DNA from: Dechloromonas denitrificans
GTDB taxonomy: Bacteria > Pseudomonadota > Gammaproteobacteria > Burkholderiales > Rhodocyclaceae
Assembly (NCBI RefSeq): GCF_020510685.1
Contig: NZ_CP075185.1
Coordinates: 310,001-374,000, forward strand
Direction of reading: 5' to 3'
DNA length: 64,000 nt
The position numbers were made by a program, and so were the translations under genes. How positions within the stretch are numbered: position 1 is the stretch's first letter; each line of letters opens with the position of its first letter. The notes beneath the pieces are model-generated. The model did not search any database, was not told where the DNA came from, and was given only the letters and a program-made list of their open reading frames with translations. Of the stretch, positions 35,045 to 44,041 are shown piece after piece.

Positions 35045-35448
35045 AAGCGCTTCATATTTCACTGGTTGTCGCCTGGTTCGCCGGGCTGTTCTACCTGCCG
35101 CGAATTTTCGTCAATCTGGCCATGGTGCCGGCCGACAGTCCGGCTGAGCGCGATCGCCTGCTGTTGATGGCCGGCAAACTGTTCAAGTTCATGACGCCGC
35201 TCGGCATATTGGCGGTGCTGCTTGGCCTGTGGTTATGGTTTGGCTATAGTTTTTCCGGTGGCTGGCTGCATGCCAAGACCGCGCTGGTCGCCTTGCTTGT
35301 CGCTTACCACGTGCATTGCGCCGTGCTGTTGAACGCCTTTCGCGCCGGGCGCAATACCCGTAGCCATGTCTGGTTCCGTTTCTATAACGAAATGCCGGTG
35401 GTCGTCTTGTTCGCCGTGGTCTTTCTCGCTGTCCTGAAGCCTTTCTGA
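35032..35448 (+). CDS. CopD/HemJ family membrane protein
   Basis: A 138-residue protein with four hydrophobic segments. The N-terminal VKALHISLVVAWFAGLFYLP and the internal HAKTALVALLVAYHVHC carry the conserved His residues of the HemJ/CopD-like group, and the C-terminus NEMPVVVLFAVVFLAVLKPF is a family signature. HemJ is a heme-binding protoporphyrinogen IX oxidase used where HemG and HemY are absent. Some databases label the family CopD, so I give no symbol. The start overlaps the YeeZ-like gene by 13 bp and the stop overlaps the next gene by 1 bp. Confidence 0.85.
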   Translation: MLVVKALHISLVVAWFAGLFYLPRIFVNLAMVPADSPAERDRLLLMAGKLFKFMTPLGILAVLLGLWLWFGYSFSGGWLHAKTALVALLVAYHVHCAVLLNAFRAGRNTRSHVWFRFYNEMPVVVLFAVVFLAVLKPF

Positions 35449-36590
35449 TGAATAAATATTTTGCAATCTGCCCGCGCGGGCTGGAAGAACTGCTCCTCGC
35501 CGAACTGGCTGGCGTTGGCGCCAGCGAACTGCGCACGACGCACGGCGGCGTATTTTTTGCCGGGGACTGGTCGGTCTGTTATCGGGCCAATCTGGAATCC
35601 CGGCTGGCGACGCGCATCCTCTGGCATATCGTCAAGGGGCCTTACGCCAAGGAAGAGGATATCTACCGGCTGGCCGTCCGCCAGTTGTGGCCGAATCACT
35701 TTGCCGTATCGCGGACGATGCGTGTCGTGACGACGGCGATCAAGTGTCCGCTCAAGTCGCTCGACTTCGTCACGCTGCGCGTCAAGGACGCCGTCTGCGA
35801 CCGCTTCCGCGAGGATCTCGGCGAGCGGCCGAATATCGAGACGCGCAATCCCGATGTCAGCGTCCATGTCTTCCTCAGCGAGAACGAGTGCACGCTGTAC
35901 CTCGATACCTCCGGTCAGCCCTTGTGGCAGCGCGGTTTCCGCAAGGCCAGCGTGGATGCGCCGCTGAAGGAAAATCTGGCGGCCGGCATTCTGAAACTGA
36001 CTGGCTGGCAGCCCGGTACGCCGCTGATCGATCCGATGTGCGGCAGCGGGACTTTCCTGCTCGAAGCTGTGCAGATGGCGCTCGACCGGGCGCCCGGCCT
36101 GGATCGCGGCTTTGCCTTCGAACTGCTCGGCAAATTCGAGGCCCTGAATTGGGCCGATATCCGGAGGGCTGCCGAGTTGCGCTGCAAGCCGGCAGAGCCG
36201 ATGGACATTCGCGGCTACGACAGCGATGAAAAGGCCGTCCGGGCGACCCGCCGCAATTTGCAGGAGGCTGGCTTCGGCGGCGTGGTCACGGTCGATCACG
36301 CCGATGTGCTGGAGGTCCAGCCGCTCACCGAGCACGGTATCCTCGTCGCCAATCCGCCCTACGGCGAGCGGATCGGCGAGCAGGAAGAACTGGCCGAGTT
36401 CTATCCGCAACTCGGTTCGGCCCTGAAGAAATACTGGGCCGGCTGGAACTGTTTCTTCTTTACCGCCGACCTGCGTCTGCCCAAGCTGGTCGGTCTCAAA
36501 CCCAGTCGCAAAACGCCGCTGTTCAACGGCCCGCTCGAATGTCGGCTGTTTGAAATCCGGATGGTGGCGGGGAGCAACCGCAAGCCGTGA
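35448..36590 (+). CDS. THUMP-domain 23S rRNA guanine-N2 methyltransferase (RlmL N-terminal-like)
   Basis: A 380-residue RNA methyltransferase. The N-terminal THUMP-type domain (GLEELLLAEL, FAGDWSVCYRANL) binds RNA and the SAM domain has DPMCGSGTFLLEA and the catalytic NPPYGER (N-P-P-Y). This matches RlmL, which makes m2G2445 in 23S rRNA. E. coli RlmL carries a second methyltransferase module (RlmK, m7G2069) fused at the C-terminus, which is absent here. The start overlaps the hemJ/copD stop. It is likely the last gene of that operon. Confidence 0.88.
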   Translation: MNKYFAICPRGLEELLLAELAGVGASELRTTHGGVFFAGDWSVCYRANLESRLATRILWHIVKGPYAKEEDIYRLAVRQLWPNHFAVSRTMRVVTTAIKCPLKSLDFVTLRVKDAVCDRFREDLGERPNIETRNPDVSVHVFLSENECTLYLDTSGQPLWQRGFRKASVDAPLKENLAAGILKLTGWQPGTPLIDPMCGSGTFLLEAVQMALDRAPGLDRGFAFELLGKFEALNWADIRRAAELRCKPAEPMDIRGYDSDEKAVRATRRNLQEAGFGGVVTVDHADVLEVQPLTEHGILVANPPYGERIGEQEELAEFYPQLGSALKKYWAGWNCFFFTADLRLPKLVGLKPSRKTPLFNGPLECRLFEIRMVAGSNRKP

Positions 36591-36694
36591 TTGTTGCGTT
36601 GCAATAAACTCGTCCTTTTGATCCTGGTCAGCAATTTGCGCTGATCGCTATGCGAGCATCGTAGTTTTTCAAAACAATTATTGGAGATAGTCGT

Positions 36695-37990
36695 ATGTCT
36701 GTTCAGTCGCTGTATCAGCAAAAACGCATGCCTGCCACCGATGCCATCCGGGTGGTCAAGAATGGCGACACGATCGTCGTGCCGACCGCCGTGGGCGAAC
36801 CCCCGGCCTTGCTGACGGCGCTTTCCGAAGCGCGTCGCGATTTTCGCGACGTACAGATTTCGCAGATTCTGCCGGTTCGCAAGTACGGATATCTGGACCC
36901 GGAAACGGCGGAGCACGTACGGCACTCGGCCTATTTTTTCAGTGGCGTGACTCGCCCGGGCGGCCAGGCCGGCTGGATTGACTATATCCCGGCCTTCTTC
37001 TCCGAACTGCCGGCGCTGATCAATCGCAATCTTTCTCCGGCCGATGTCGTCTTCTCGCTGGTATCGCCAATGGACGAGCACGGCTACTTCTCGCTTTCCC
37101 TGGCCCCTGACTACACCATGGCCGCCATTGCCAAGGCCCGTGCGGTGGTCCTCGAAGTCAATCCGAACGTGCCGTTCGCCAACGGCAATTGCCATATTCA
37201 CATTTCTCAGGTCACCGCGCTGACCGAGAGCGAGGATCCCATCCTGGAAGTCGGCCTGCCGAAAATCGGCCCGGTTCAGGAGGCGATCGGCAAGTATGTC
37301 GCCGAGATGATTCCCGATGGCGCGACCCTGCAGATCGGCTATGGCGGCATTCCGGATGCCGTGGTGATGCAGCTGACGCACAAGCACGATCTCGGCATCC
37401 ATACCGAAATGGTCGGCGACGGCATCATGACCCTGGTTGAGGCCGGCGTCATCACCAACCGGAAGAAGAACTACCACCCGGGCAAGATGCTGGCGACCTT
37501 CGCGCTCGGCTCCAAGAAGCTGTATCAGTTCATGCATCGCAATCCTTCGCTCGAAATGCATCCGGTCGATTTCACCAATGACCCGTTCCTGGCCGGTCAG
37601 AACGACAACCTGCATGCCATCAACGCGACGATGCAGATCGACTTCATCGGGCAGTGCGGTTCGGAGAGTCTCGGGTTCGCCCCGTATTCCGGTACCGGTG
37701 GGCAGAGCGATTTTGTCCGTGCGGCGAACCGTTCGAACGGCGGGAAGGCCTTCATCGTTCTGCCGTCCACGGCCAAGAACGACACCATTTCGCGCATCGT
37801 CCCGACCCTCTCGCCGGGCACCCATGTGACGACCAGCAAGAACGACATCAACTACGTCGTCACCGAGTATGGCGTTGCCCAGTTGCGCGGCAAGACAGCC
37901 CAGCAGCGTTGTGCCGCCCTGATTGGCATCGCCCACCCGGATTTTCGCAGCGAGTTGCGCGAGTCGGCCAAGCGGATGAACTTGCTCTGA
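36695..37990 (+). CDS. Acetyl-CoA hydrolase/4-hydroxybutyrate-type CoA-transferase
   Basis: A 431-residue family I CoA-transferase. The key block GIHTEMVGDGIM carries Glu238, which aligns with the catalytic Glu that forms the glutamyl-CoA thioester in 4-hydroxybutyrate and butyryl-CoA:acetate CoA-transferases. Other conserved parts are VSPMDEHGYFSLS and QCGSESLGFAPYSGTGGQSD. GGAGA precedes the start. It would move CoA between short acids without ATP; the acid is unknown. It is monocistronic, flanked by 104 and 143 bp of non-coding DNA. Confidence 0.87.
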   Translation: MSVQSLYQQKRMPATDAIRVVKNGDTIVVPTAVGEPPALLTALSEARRDFRDVQISQILPVRKYGYLDPETAEHVRHSAYFFSGVTRPGGQAGWIDYIPAFFSELPALINRNLSPADVVFSLVSPMDEHGYFSLSLAPDYTMAAIAKARAVVLEVNPNVPFANGNCHIHISQVTALTESEDPILEVGLPKIGPVQEAIGKYVAEMIPDGATLQIGYGGIPDAVVMQLTHKHDLGIHTEMVGDGIMTLVEAGVITNRKKNYHPGKMLATFALGSKKLYQFMHRNPSLEMHPVDFTNDPFLAGQNDNLHAINATMQIDFIGQCGSESLGFAPYSGTGGQSDFVRAANRSNGGKAFIVLPSTAKNDTISRIVPTLSPGTHVTTSKNDINYVVTEYGVAQLRGKTAQQRCAALIGIAHPDFRSELRESAKRMNLL

Positions 37991-38051
37991 GGGCGTCTCG
38001 CTACCGACCCGCTACGGCGACCAGCAACTGGAAAGCATCGAGCGCCCGGCC

Positions 38052-38069
38052 TGCTTACAAAATGTAGCA
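38052..38069 (+). terminator. Weak hairpin after CoA-transferase gene
   Basis: TGCTTACA, an AAA loop and TGTAGCA form a 7-bp stem with one bulged T, 60 bp after the stop and followed by ATTTAATT. It may be an inefficient terminator. Confidence 0.35.
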
Positions 38070-38080
38070 ATTTAATTCAT

Positions 38081-38131
38081 CCGGTCGCCTGATAATTCGC
38101 TATTGTGAATAGCGAGTATCAGGACGATCGG
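38081..38131 (+). promoter_or_regulatory. Extended hairpin overlapping the ribosome site of the 38137 gene
   Basis: Three stacked stems: CCGGTCG with CGATCGG (one mismatch), CCTGATA with TATCAGG (perfect), and CGCTATT with AATAGCG (perfect) around a GTG loop. The 3' arm contains AGGA at 38121-38124, 9-12 nt before the possible starts at 38134-38140, and so hides it. A translation switch or RNA thermometer is possible. Confidence 0.6.
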
Positions 38132-38136
38132 GTGTG

Positions 38137-38466
38137 ATGATGAAAGCGAAAAAACTGCTGCTGGCCTTGCTGGTTCTCGGCTTCGCCGGAATCGGCGGGG
38201 CCTTGGCCCACGGCGTTCGAGGGCAGGTCGGCGTCTATGTGAATCCGTTCTGGGGCTATCCGCCGCCGTTCTACTATCCGCCCCAGGTCATCGTCGTGCG
38301 GCCCTCGCCGCCGCCGGTCTACGTCGAACAATACGAAGCGCCCGCCGAGCCGGCCGCAGCAGCCCAGCAATACTGGTATTACTGCGCCGCTGCCAAGGGC
38401 TACTATCCTTATGTTCAGGAATGCCCGGGCGGTTGGCAGAAGGTCTTGCCGCAACCGGCAAGGTGA
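38137..38466 (+). CDS. Small secreted Pro/Tyr-rich protein
   Basis: A roughly 109-residue exported protein with a signal peptide (KLLLALLVLGFAGIGGALAHG), then a Pro/Tyr-rich segment (VNPFWGYPPPFYYPPQ, PSPPPVYVEQYEAP) and a compact end with two Cys (YYCAAAKGYYPYVQECPGGW). Similar proteins are common beside glycine-zipper lipoproteins in beta- and gammaproteobacteria, but I know of no defined function. ATGs at 38137 and 38140 and a GTG at 38134 are all possible starts. It ends 5 bp before the next gene and its translation start lies in a hairpin. Confidence 0.75.
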   Translation: MMKAKKLLLALLVLGFAGIGGALAHGVRGQVGVYVNPFWGYPPPFYYPPQVIVVRPSPPPVYVEQYEAPAEPAAAAQQYWYYCAAAKGYYPYVQECPGGWQKVLPQPAR

Positions 38467-38471
38467 TCAGC

Positions 38472-39005
38472 ATGGCAAATAAAATGAGTGTGTTTTACCG
38501 GGTGCCCGCCGTATTCGGCGTGGTTTTCCTGACGGCGTGCACGGTCATGCCAAGCGGGCCCGATGTAATGGTCTTGCCGGGGACCGGGCAGACGCTGGAA
38601 CGCTTCCGCGACGATGATGCGCTGTGCCGGCAATTCGCCTATGTCCAGATCGGCGGCAAGACAGCCGAACAGGCCGCGCGGCAGTCGGCGGTGACCAGTG
38701 CCGCGGTCGGAACGGCGGTTGGCGCGCTGGCCGGGGCGGCGATCGGCGGTGGCCGTGATGGCGCCGCAGTCGGTGCCGGTGCCGGCCTGCTGATGGGCAG
38801 TGCGGTCGGCAGCGATGCGGCGCGTAGTTCGGGTATCGGTACCCAGCGCCAGTACGACAATGCCTACATCCAGTGCATGTACGCCAAGGGGCATCGGGTG
38901 CCGGTGCCAGCCAATGTCAGCTATTCCCGGCCGGTACGGGCCGCCGATGCCGGTATTCCACCACCGCCGCCGGGCGCTCCGCCGCCACCGCCGCCGGCCA
39001 AATAA
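38472..39005 (+). CDS. Glycine-zipper outer membrane lipoprotein
   Basis: A 177-residue lipoprotein with lipobox LTAC. The middle holds a glycine zipper (AAVGTAVGALAGAAIGGG, then GAAVGAGAGLLMGSAVG), which folds as a membrane-inserted hairpin in YmgG/Rcp-like proteins. C-terminal to it are NAYIQCMYAKGHRVP and a polyproline end (PPPPPGAPPPPPP). The start at 38472 follows AAGGTGATC and begins 5 bp after the secreted protein gene, so the two form one operon. The role is presumably in the envelope, but is otherwise unknown. Confidence 0.8.
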   Translation: MANKMSVFYRVPAVFGVVFLTACTVMPSGPDVMVLPGTGQTLERFRDDDALCRQFAYVQIGGKTAEQAARQSAVTSAAVGTAVGALAGAAIGGGRDGAAVGAGAGLLMGSAVGSDAARSSGIGTQRQYDNAYIQCMYAKGHRVPVPANVSYSRPVRAADAGIPPPPPGAPPPPPPAK

Positions 39006-39023
39006 TCAGCTGACCGGAAATGA

Positions 39024-39049
39024 CAATGGCGCTCCGCGGAGCGCCATTG
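39024..39049. terminator. Bidirectional-type terminator
   Basis: A perfect 26-nt palindrome beginning CAATGGCGCTCC and ending GGAGCGCCATTG, then TTGCGTTTT on the plus strand. It lies between the convergent lipoprotein and lipA genes, 18 bp after the first stop and 40 bp beyond the second. Confidence 0.75.
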
Positions 39050-39089
39050 TTGCGTTTTACCCAGGTGGCCTGAAAGCGGCCGGCGCCGT

Positions 39090-40064
39090 TCAACTGAGCG
39101 GATTGATCCCGGCCGAATGCGCTTGCTCATCTGCCCAGTAGCTGGAACGGACCATCGGGGCGCAGGCGGCGCCGGTGAACCCCATTTTCTTGGCTTCTGC
39201 TTCGTACATCTTGAAAGTATCGGGCGGTACGTAGCGGACGACCGGCAGGTGATGGCCGGTCGGGGCGAGGTACTGGCCGATGGTCAGCATTTCGACATCG
39301 TGGGCGCGCAGGTCGCGCATGACGTCGAGGATTTCCTCGTCGGTTTCGCCGAGCCCGACCATCAGGCCGGACTTGGTGGAAACGTTCGGATAGCGTGCCT
39401 TGAACTGCTTGAGGAATTCCAGCGAGTGTGCGTAATCGGCGCCCGGGCGGGCCTGCTTGTAGAGGCGGGGCACGGTTTCCATGTTGTGGTTGAGGACGTC
39501 GGGCAGCGCGCCGCCGAGGACGTCGAGGGCAACCTCCATCCGGCCGCGGAAGTCCGGCACCAGCGTTTCGATGGTCGTGCTCGGCGACAGCTCACGCACC
39601 TGGCCGATCACGTCGACGAAATGCTGGGCACCGCCATCGCGCAGGTCGTCGCGGTCGACGCTGGTGATCACGACATATTTGAGTTTCAGCGCGGCGACCG
39701 ATTCGCCGAGCTGGCGCGGCTCGTCCGGGTTGGGCGGCAAGGGCTGGCCGTGGCCGACGTCGCAGAACGGGCAGCGGCGGGTGCAGATGTCGCCGAGGAT
39801 CATGAAGGTTGCGGTGCCACGGCCGAAACATTCGCCGATGTTCGGGCAAGTCGCTTCTTCGCAGACGGTGTGCAGCTTGCGTTCGCGCAGCATGGATTTG
39901 ATTTCGCCGAAGCGGCCGGCGCTGTTGCCGGCCTTGACGCGTATCCAGTCGGGCTTTTTCAGCGGCTGATCGACCGGGATGATCTTGATCGGGATGCGCG
40001 CGGTCTTCAGTTCGCCTTTTTGTTTGACGCCTTTTTGCTTCGCGCTGCCTACGTTGTCAGCCAT
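39090..40064 (-). CDS. lipA: Lipoyl synthase
   Basis: A 324-residue radical-SAM enzyme that inserts two sulfurs into octanoyl groups on lipoyl domains of 2-oxoacid dehydrogenases. Both iron-sulfur sites are intact: the auxiliary cluster C68, C73, C79 ([12 protein letters not shown]) and the SAM cluster C94, C98, C101 (CTRRCPFC). The C-terminal RSSYWADE supplies the Ser ligand of the auxiliary cluster. The Lys-rich N-terminus ([14 protein letters not shown]) is typical of betaproteobacteria. It overlaps lipB by 8 bp in the dacA-dat-ybeD-lipB-lipA operon. Confidence 0.97.
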   Translation of the reverse strand: MADNVGSAKQKGVKQKGELKTARIPIKIIPVDQPLKKPDWIRVKAGNSAGRFGEIKSMLRERKLHTVCEEATCPNIGECFGRGTATFMILGDICTRRCPFCDVGHGQPLPPNPDEPRQLGESVAALKLKYVVITSVDRDDLRDGGAQHFVDVIGQVRELSPSTTIETLVPDFRGRMEVALDVLGGALPDVLNHNMETVPRLYKQARPGADYAHSLEFLKQFKARYPNVSTKSGLMVGLGETDEEILDVMRDLRAHDVEMLTIGQYLAPTGHHLPVVRYVPPDTFKMYEAEAKKMGFTGAACAPMVRSSYWADEQAHSAGINPLS

Positions 40065-40674
40065 GTTGTTTGTCCAGTTGCTGCAGTAGATGTTGGGAGA
40101 GTTGTTCGCCGGCCTCGCGGACGGTGAGCGGGATGTTCAGATCCTTGGTCTGGACTACTTCCAGTCCAGCATAGCCGCAGGGGTTGATGGCGGTAAATGG
40201 GGAAAGATCCATATCGACATTGAGCGAAACGCCATGGTAGGAGCAGCCATTGCGGATGCGCAGGCCGAGTGCCGCGACCTTGGCTTCGCCGACGTAGACG
40301 CCGGGCGCCCCGGCACGCCGTTCGGCGCTGACGCCATGGGCGGCGAGCAGGTCGATGACCGCCTGTTCGATGGCGGTGACCAGTTCGCGCACCTTGATTT
40401 TCAGGCGGGGCAGGTCGAGCAGCAGGTAGATCACCACCTGGCCAGGGCCGTGGTAGGTGACCTGGCCGCCGCGGTCGATCTTGACGATGGGGATGCCGAT
40501 GTCGCGCAGGATGTGTTCCGGCTTGCCGGCCTGGCCGAGCGTGTACACCGGCGGGTGTTCGACGATCCACAGCTCGTCCGCGGTGTCCGGCTGGCGGCTG
40601 GCGGTGAAATCCTGCATGGCCTGAAAAGTCGGGGCGTAGTCGACCCGGCCAAGCCGTTTGACCAGCAGGTTCAC
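40057..40674 (-). CDS. lipB: Octanoyl-ACP:protein N-octanoyltransferase
   Basis: A 205-residue LipB that transfers octanoate from acyl carrier protein to lipoyl domains, producing the substrate of LipA. The active pair is visible: K132 ([13 protein letters not shown]) and C166 (NPCGYAGLE), and the [12 protein letters not shown] motif lies at 68-79. The start is a GTG at 40674. It overlaps lipA and sits 22 bp after ybeD. Confidence 0.95.
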   Translation of the reverse strand: MNLLVKRLGRVDYAPTFQAMQDFTASRQPDTADELWIVEHPPVYTLGQAGKPEHILRDIGIPIVKIDRGGQVTYHGPGQVVIYLLLDLPRLKIKVRELVTAIEQAVIDLLAAHGVSAERRAGAPGVYVGEAKVAALGLRIRNGCSYHGVSLNVDMDLSPFTAINPCGYAGLEVVQTKDLNIPLTVREAGEQLSQHLLQQLDKQHG

Positions 40675-40696
40675 AGCCTTGCCCCTGCTCGGTACC

Positions 40697-40966
40697 TCAC
40701 AGCACCACTTTGATCAGGGGGTGGCCGCTCAACTCGGTGTACAGCGCATCAAGCTGCGGCTTCGAGGTGGCAATCACGGTGCAGGTCAGGCTCAGGTAGT
40801 TGCCGCCCGAACTGGCACGCATTTCCATCCGCGCCGCGTCGAAGTCCGGGGCATGTCGGGTGACGATTTCGAGAACGACCTGGGCGAGCGTCTCCTCCGC
40901 CTTGCCCATGATTTTCAGGGGGAAGGCGCAGGGGAATTCGAGGAGGGTGTCCTTGTAGGAAGCCAT
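40697..40966 (-). CDS. YbeD family (DUF493) protein
   Basis: An 89-residue DUF493 protein with the family blocks [28 protein letters not shown] and [16 protein letters not shown]. The fold is ACT-like and E. coli YbeD lies between dacA and lipB, just as here. A role in lipoate or cell-wall regulation has been suggested but the function is unproven. The ATG is 1 bp after the dat stop, with AAAGG inside the dat end. Confidence 0.93.
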   Translation of the reverse strand: MASYKDTLLEFPCAFPLKIMGKAEETLAQVVLEIVTRHAPDFDAARMEMRASSGGNYLSLTCTVIATSKPQLDALYTELSGHPLIKVVL

Positions 40967-40967
40967 T

Positions 40968-41843
40968 TCAGCCTTTGCGCATTACCGTGTTTTTGAAATC
41001 CTGATACCACCGCCACATCTTTTCGCCGATCGGGCCTGGTTGGCCGGTGCCGACAGCGCTACCGTCGAGGGTCGTGATCGCCAGGATTTCCTTGGTCGAC
41101 GAGGTCATCCAGACCTCGTCGGCGGTACGAAGTTCAATTTCCTGGATCTCGCGGACTTCGATGGCTTGACCGTGGAGGTCGGCCAGTTCAAGGATGACGT
41201 CGTAGGTGATGCCGGGCAGCATCAGCTGCGTCTTCGGCGGCGCAAGCAGCACGCCGTTTTTGACCAGGAAAATGTTCGAGGCGGCGCCTTCCTTCAGGTA
41301 GCCGTCGCGAACCAGCAGCGCTTCGGCGCAGCCGGCCTCGATCGCCTGCTGGCGGGCCAGCACGTTGGCGAGCAGCGAAATGACCTTGAGGTCGCAACGC
41401 GCCCAGCGCTGGTCGGCCACGGTGATCGCCGCAACGCCCTGGGCCCGCGTTTCGGCCGACGGAGTGACCAGCGGTGAAGCGAAGGCGAAGACCGTCGGCG
41501 GTACGCTGGCCGGCGGGAAGGCGTGGTCGCGCTTGTTGTCGGCGCCGCGCGTGACCTGCAGGTAGATCGACTGGTCATCCCATGGCGCGCTGCCGATCAA
41601 CTGCTCGACGACCGCCGTCCAGCCGGCGAGATCGAGCGGATTGGCCAGCTTGATGCCGGCCAGTGTCGCTTGCAGGCGCCGCAGGTGTTCGTCGCTGCGA
41701 AAGGCGCGCCGGGAGTAAACCGGAATGACCTCATAAACCCCGTCGCCATAGAGAAAGCCGCGGTCGAGCGGCGAGATGCCGGCCTCGGCCAGGGGCAGGA
41801 ATTGACCGTTCAGATAAACGGGATCAGCGACGTAAGGGGTCAT
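40968..41843 (-). CDS. dat: D-amino acid aminotransferase (class IV)
   Basis: A 291-residue PLP enzyme of fold type IV. The Schiff-base lysine is K153 (RCDLKVISLLAN), and ISPLDRGFLYGDGVYEVIP and EGAASNIFLVKNG are family signatures. The CDLK context and the position between dacA and ybeD fit D-amino acid transaminase, which interconverts D-alanine and D-glutamate for peptidoglycan. Branched-chain aminotransferase (IlvE) is a less likely alternative. Its start is 5 bp after the dacA stop. Confidence 0.88.
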   Translation of the reverse strand: MTPYVADPVYLNGQFLPLAEAGISPLDRGFLYGDGVYEVIPVYSRRAFRSDEHLRRLQATLAGIKLANPLDLAGWTAVVEQLIGSAPWDDQSIYLQVTRGADNKRDHAFPPASVPPTVFAFASPLVTPSAETRAQGVAAITVADQRWARCDLKVISLLANVLARQQAIEAGCAEALLVRDGYLKEGAASNIFLVKNGVLLAPPKTQLMLPGITYDVILELADLHGQAIEVREIQEIELRTADEVWMTSSTKEILAITTLDGSAVGTGQPGPIGEKMWRWYQDFKNTVMRKG

Positions 41844-41848
41844 GGGTC

Positions 41849-42988
41849 TCAGTTGAACCAGAGTTTTACAGTGTCGATGGTGCGACCGAAGATGCCGGCG
41901 ACCGGCACATTTTCAAGGGCGCTGACCGGATATTCGCCGTAGGCCTTGCCATCGATGCTGACCTTGACCACGCCGACTTTCTGGCCGATCTGGACCGGGG
42001 CCATCAACGGTTGTTGCGAGATAAACTGGGCCTGCACCTTGTCGGCATAGCCCTTCGGTACGGCGACCATCAGGTCGGCGGGGAAACCTGCCTTGGCCTC
42101 CTTCTGGGCGCCCTTCCAGACACGCAGCGACGAGACCGGCTGATTGGCGGCGTAGAGCTTGACGGCGTCGTAGGCCGTGAAGCCCCAGTTGAGCAGTTTC
42201 AGGGATTCGCTGGCGCGCGCCGAGTCGGAGCTGGTGCCCAGCACGACGGAGAGCAGACGGCGCTTGTTGCGCTGCGCCGAGGAAATCAGGCAATAGCCGG
42301 CGGCATCGGTGTGGCCGGTCTTGACGCCATCGACGGTGGGGTCGACCCAGAGCAGGCGGTTGCGGTTGGGCTGGGTGATGTTGTTGTAGCGAAATTCCTT
42401 CATCGAGTAATACTTTTTGTATTCCTCGGGGAAGTCATGGATCAGCGCGCTGGCCAGAACGGAGAGGTCGCGGGCGGTGGTGTAATGCTGCGGATCGGGC
42501 AGGCCGGTTGAGTTGCGGAAGCTGGAGTTTTTCATCCCCAGCCGCTGTGCTTCCCGGTTCATCATCTGGGCGAAGTTTTCCTCGCTGCCGGCAATGCCTT
42601 CGGCCAGCGTGACACAGGCGTCGTTGCCCGACTGGACGATCATGCCCTTGATCAGGTCTTCGACCGGCACCTGGGTGTTGACCCGGACGAACATCTTCGA
42701 ACCGCCGGTCCGCCAGGCTTTTTCCGAGACCGGCAGGGACTGGCTGAGGGCAATGGTCTTCTGGCGCATGGCCGAGAAGGTCAGGTAGGCGGTCATCAGT
42801 TTGGTCAGGGAGGCCGGCTCAAGGCGTTCGTCCGGCAACTCCGCGCTCAAGATCTGGCCGGAGCCGGTTTCCAGCAACAGCCAGGACTTGGCAGCCAGCG
42901 ACGGCGGGATGGGCAGTTGCTGGGCGGCTGCCTGGGCGGCGAAAAAGAGGCTGAGTGCGAAGAGGAAAGTCTTGTGAAACATCGGCAT
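41849..42988 (-). CDS. dacA: D-alanyl-D-alanine carboxypeptidase (PBP5/6 family)
   Basis: A 379-residue penicillin-binding protein that trims the terminal D-Ala from peptidoglycan stems. A signal peptide (FLFALSLFFAAQAAAQQ) is followed by the three motifs S60-LTK63, S120-GN and K223-TG. The C-terminal amphipathic anchor is present (GIFGRTIDTVKLWFN). It is first in the dacA-dat-ybeD-lipB-lipA operon, combining peptidoglycan and lipoate genes. The start at 42988 is chosen for the signal peptide; the ATG two codons in is also possible. Confidence 0.95.
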   Translation of the reverse strand: MPMFHKTFLFALSLFFAAQAAAQQLPIPPSLAAKSWLLLETGSGQILSAELPDERLEPASLTKLMTAYLTFSAMRQKTIALSQSLPVSEKAWRTGGSKMFVRVNTQVPVEDLIKGMIVQSGNDACVTLAEGIAGSEENFAQMMNREAQRLGMKNSSFRNSTGLPDPQHYTTARDLSVLASALIHDFPEEYKKYYSMKEFRYNNITQPNRNRLLWVDPTVDGVKTGHTDAAGYCLISSAQRNKRRLLSVVLGTSSDSARASESLKLLNWGFTAYDAVKLYAANQPVSSLRVWKGAQKEAKAGFPADLMVAVPKGYADKVQAQFISQQPLMAPVQIGQKVGVVKVSIDGKAYGEYPVSALENVPVAGIFGRTIDTVKLWFN

Positions 42989-43027
42989 GGGATTTGTTTT
43001 ATTTCGCGGTGCGTTGGGGGGAATTGA

Positions 43028-43936
43028 TTATACCCCCGGCCCGGACTGGACCTGTGCCGAGGCGGCGCAGAGGACCTCGATGGCTGGATGACGGATGCGG
43101 CGTTCATTCGAGATGGCGTAAATCTGCTCGCTGACGCCGGTCATCGGGCCGAGTACGCGGGCGTTGAGCTGGCTTGCGATCTGTTCGGCAAGAACCAGCG
43201 GCGCCGGAAAGATGCCGAGTCCGCCGCGGCCAAAGGTGTTGAGCAGGGCGCTGTCTTCGAACTCGCCAACGATTTTCGGGCGGATCCCGGTGCTTTCCAG
43301 CCAGCGGTCGATCCGCCCGCGCAGGGCGTTGTGCCGGGTCGGCAGCAGCAGCGGCGCGCCATCCAGGCTTTTCGGGAAACCGGCCTGATAGCGCTCAAGC
43401 AAATCGGGCGTGGCGAACAGGCCGTTTTCGAAGTCGCCCAGGCGTGTGCTGAAGACCTTCAGATTGCCGCCGACCGGCGCCGCCCGGTCGGTGAGCACGA
43501 CATCGAGGCGGTGCAGGGCGAGCTCGGCGAGCAAGCTCTCGAACTCGCCCTCGTCGCAGATCAGCCGGACGTCGACCGGCATGCTGGTGACCGACGAGAG
43601 CAGCCGATAGGCAAGCAGTTTCGGGATGCCGTCGGAAATCCCGGTGCGCAGACGCAGCGTCGATTCGCTGCCGCTGGCCTGGACGGCATCGACCAGTGCG
43701 TCGCCCAACTGGAATATCTGGTCGGCGTAGCCGAGCGCCACCCGTCCCGCCTCGCTCAGCACGAGGCCGCGCCCCTGGCTGTTGAACAGGGCCTTGCCCA
43801 ACTGGCGTTCGAGCAGCGACAGCTGGCCGCTGATCGTCTGCACGGCCAGCCCGAGGCGTTCGGCGGCACGGGTGATGCTGCCTTCCTGGGCGACGACCCA
43901 GAAATAGTGGAGGTGTTTGTAATTGAGTGGCGTCAT
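43028..43936 (-). CDS. LysR-type regulator, NhaR-like
   Basis: A 302-residue LysR regulator. The N-terminal helix-turn-helix region (YKHLHYFWVVAQEGSITRAA, then LAVQTISGQLSLLERQLG) is the pattern of NhaR, which in E. coli senses sodium and activates nhaA. The co-inducer domain (95-300) has LRTGISDGIPKLLAYRLL. No nhaA is next to it; the divergent neighbour is htpX, with 105 bp between starts, so it may regulate htpX or itself (inference). Confidence 0.88.
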   Translation of the reverse strand: MTPLNYKHLHYFWVVAQEGSITRAAERLGLAVQTISGQLSLLERQLGKALFNSQGRGLVLSEAGRVALGYADQIFQLGDALVDAVQASGSESTLRLRTGISDGIPKLLAYRLLSSVTSMPVDVRLICDEGEFESLLAELALHRLDVVLTDRAAPVGGNLKVFSTRLGDFENGLFATPDLLERYQAGFPKSLDGAPLLLPTRHNALRGRIDRWLESTGIRPKIVGEFEDSALLNTFGRGGLGIFPAPLVLAEQIASQLNARVLGPMTGVSEQIYAISNERRIRHPAIEVLCAASAQVQSGPGV

Positions 43937-44041
43937 GGTTGTTTTGCAGAAAAAACCGATGTAATTGTCAAGTTAGATGTGATTTTACCGTAGTGTGCGA
44001 TGCAATATTATTCCGCTGTTTCCCTCATTTAGGAGTTCGCC

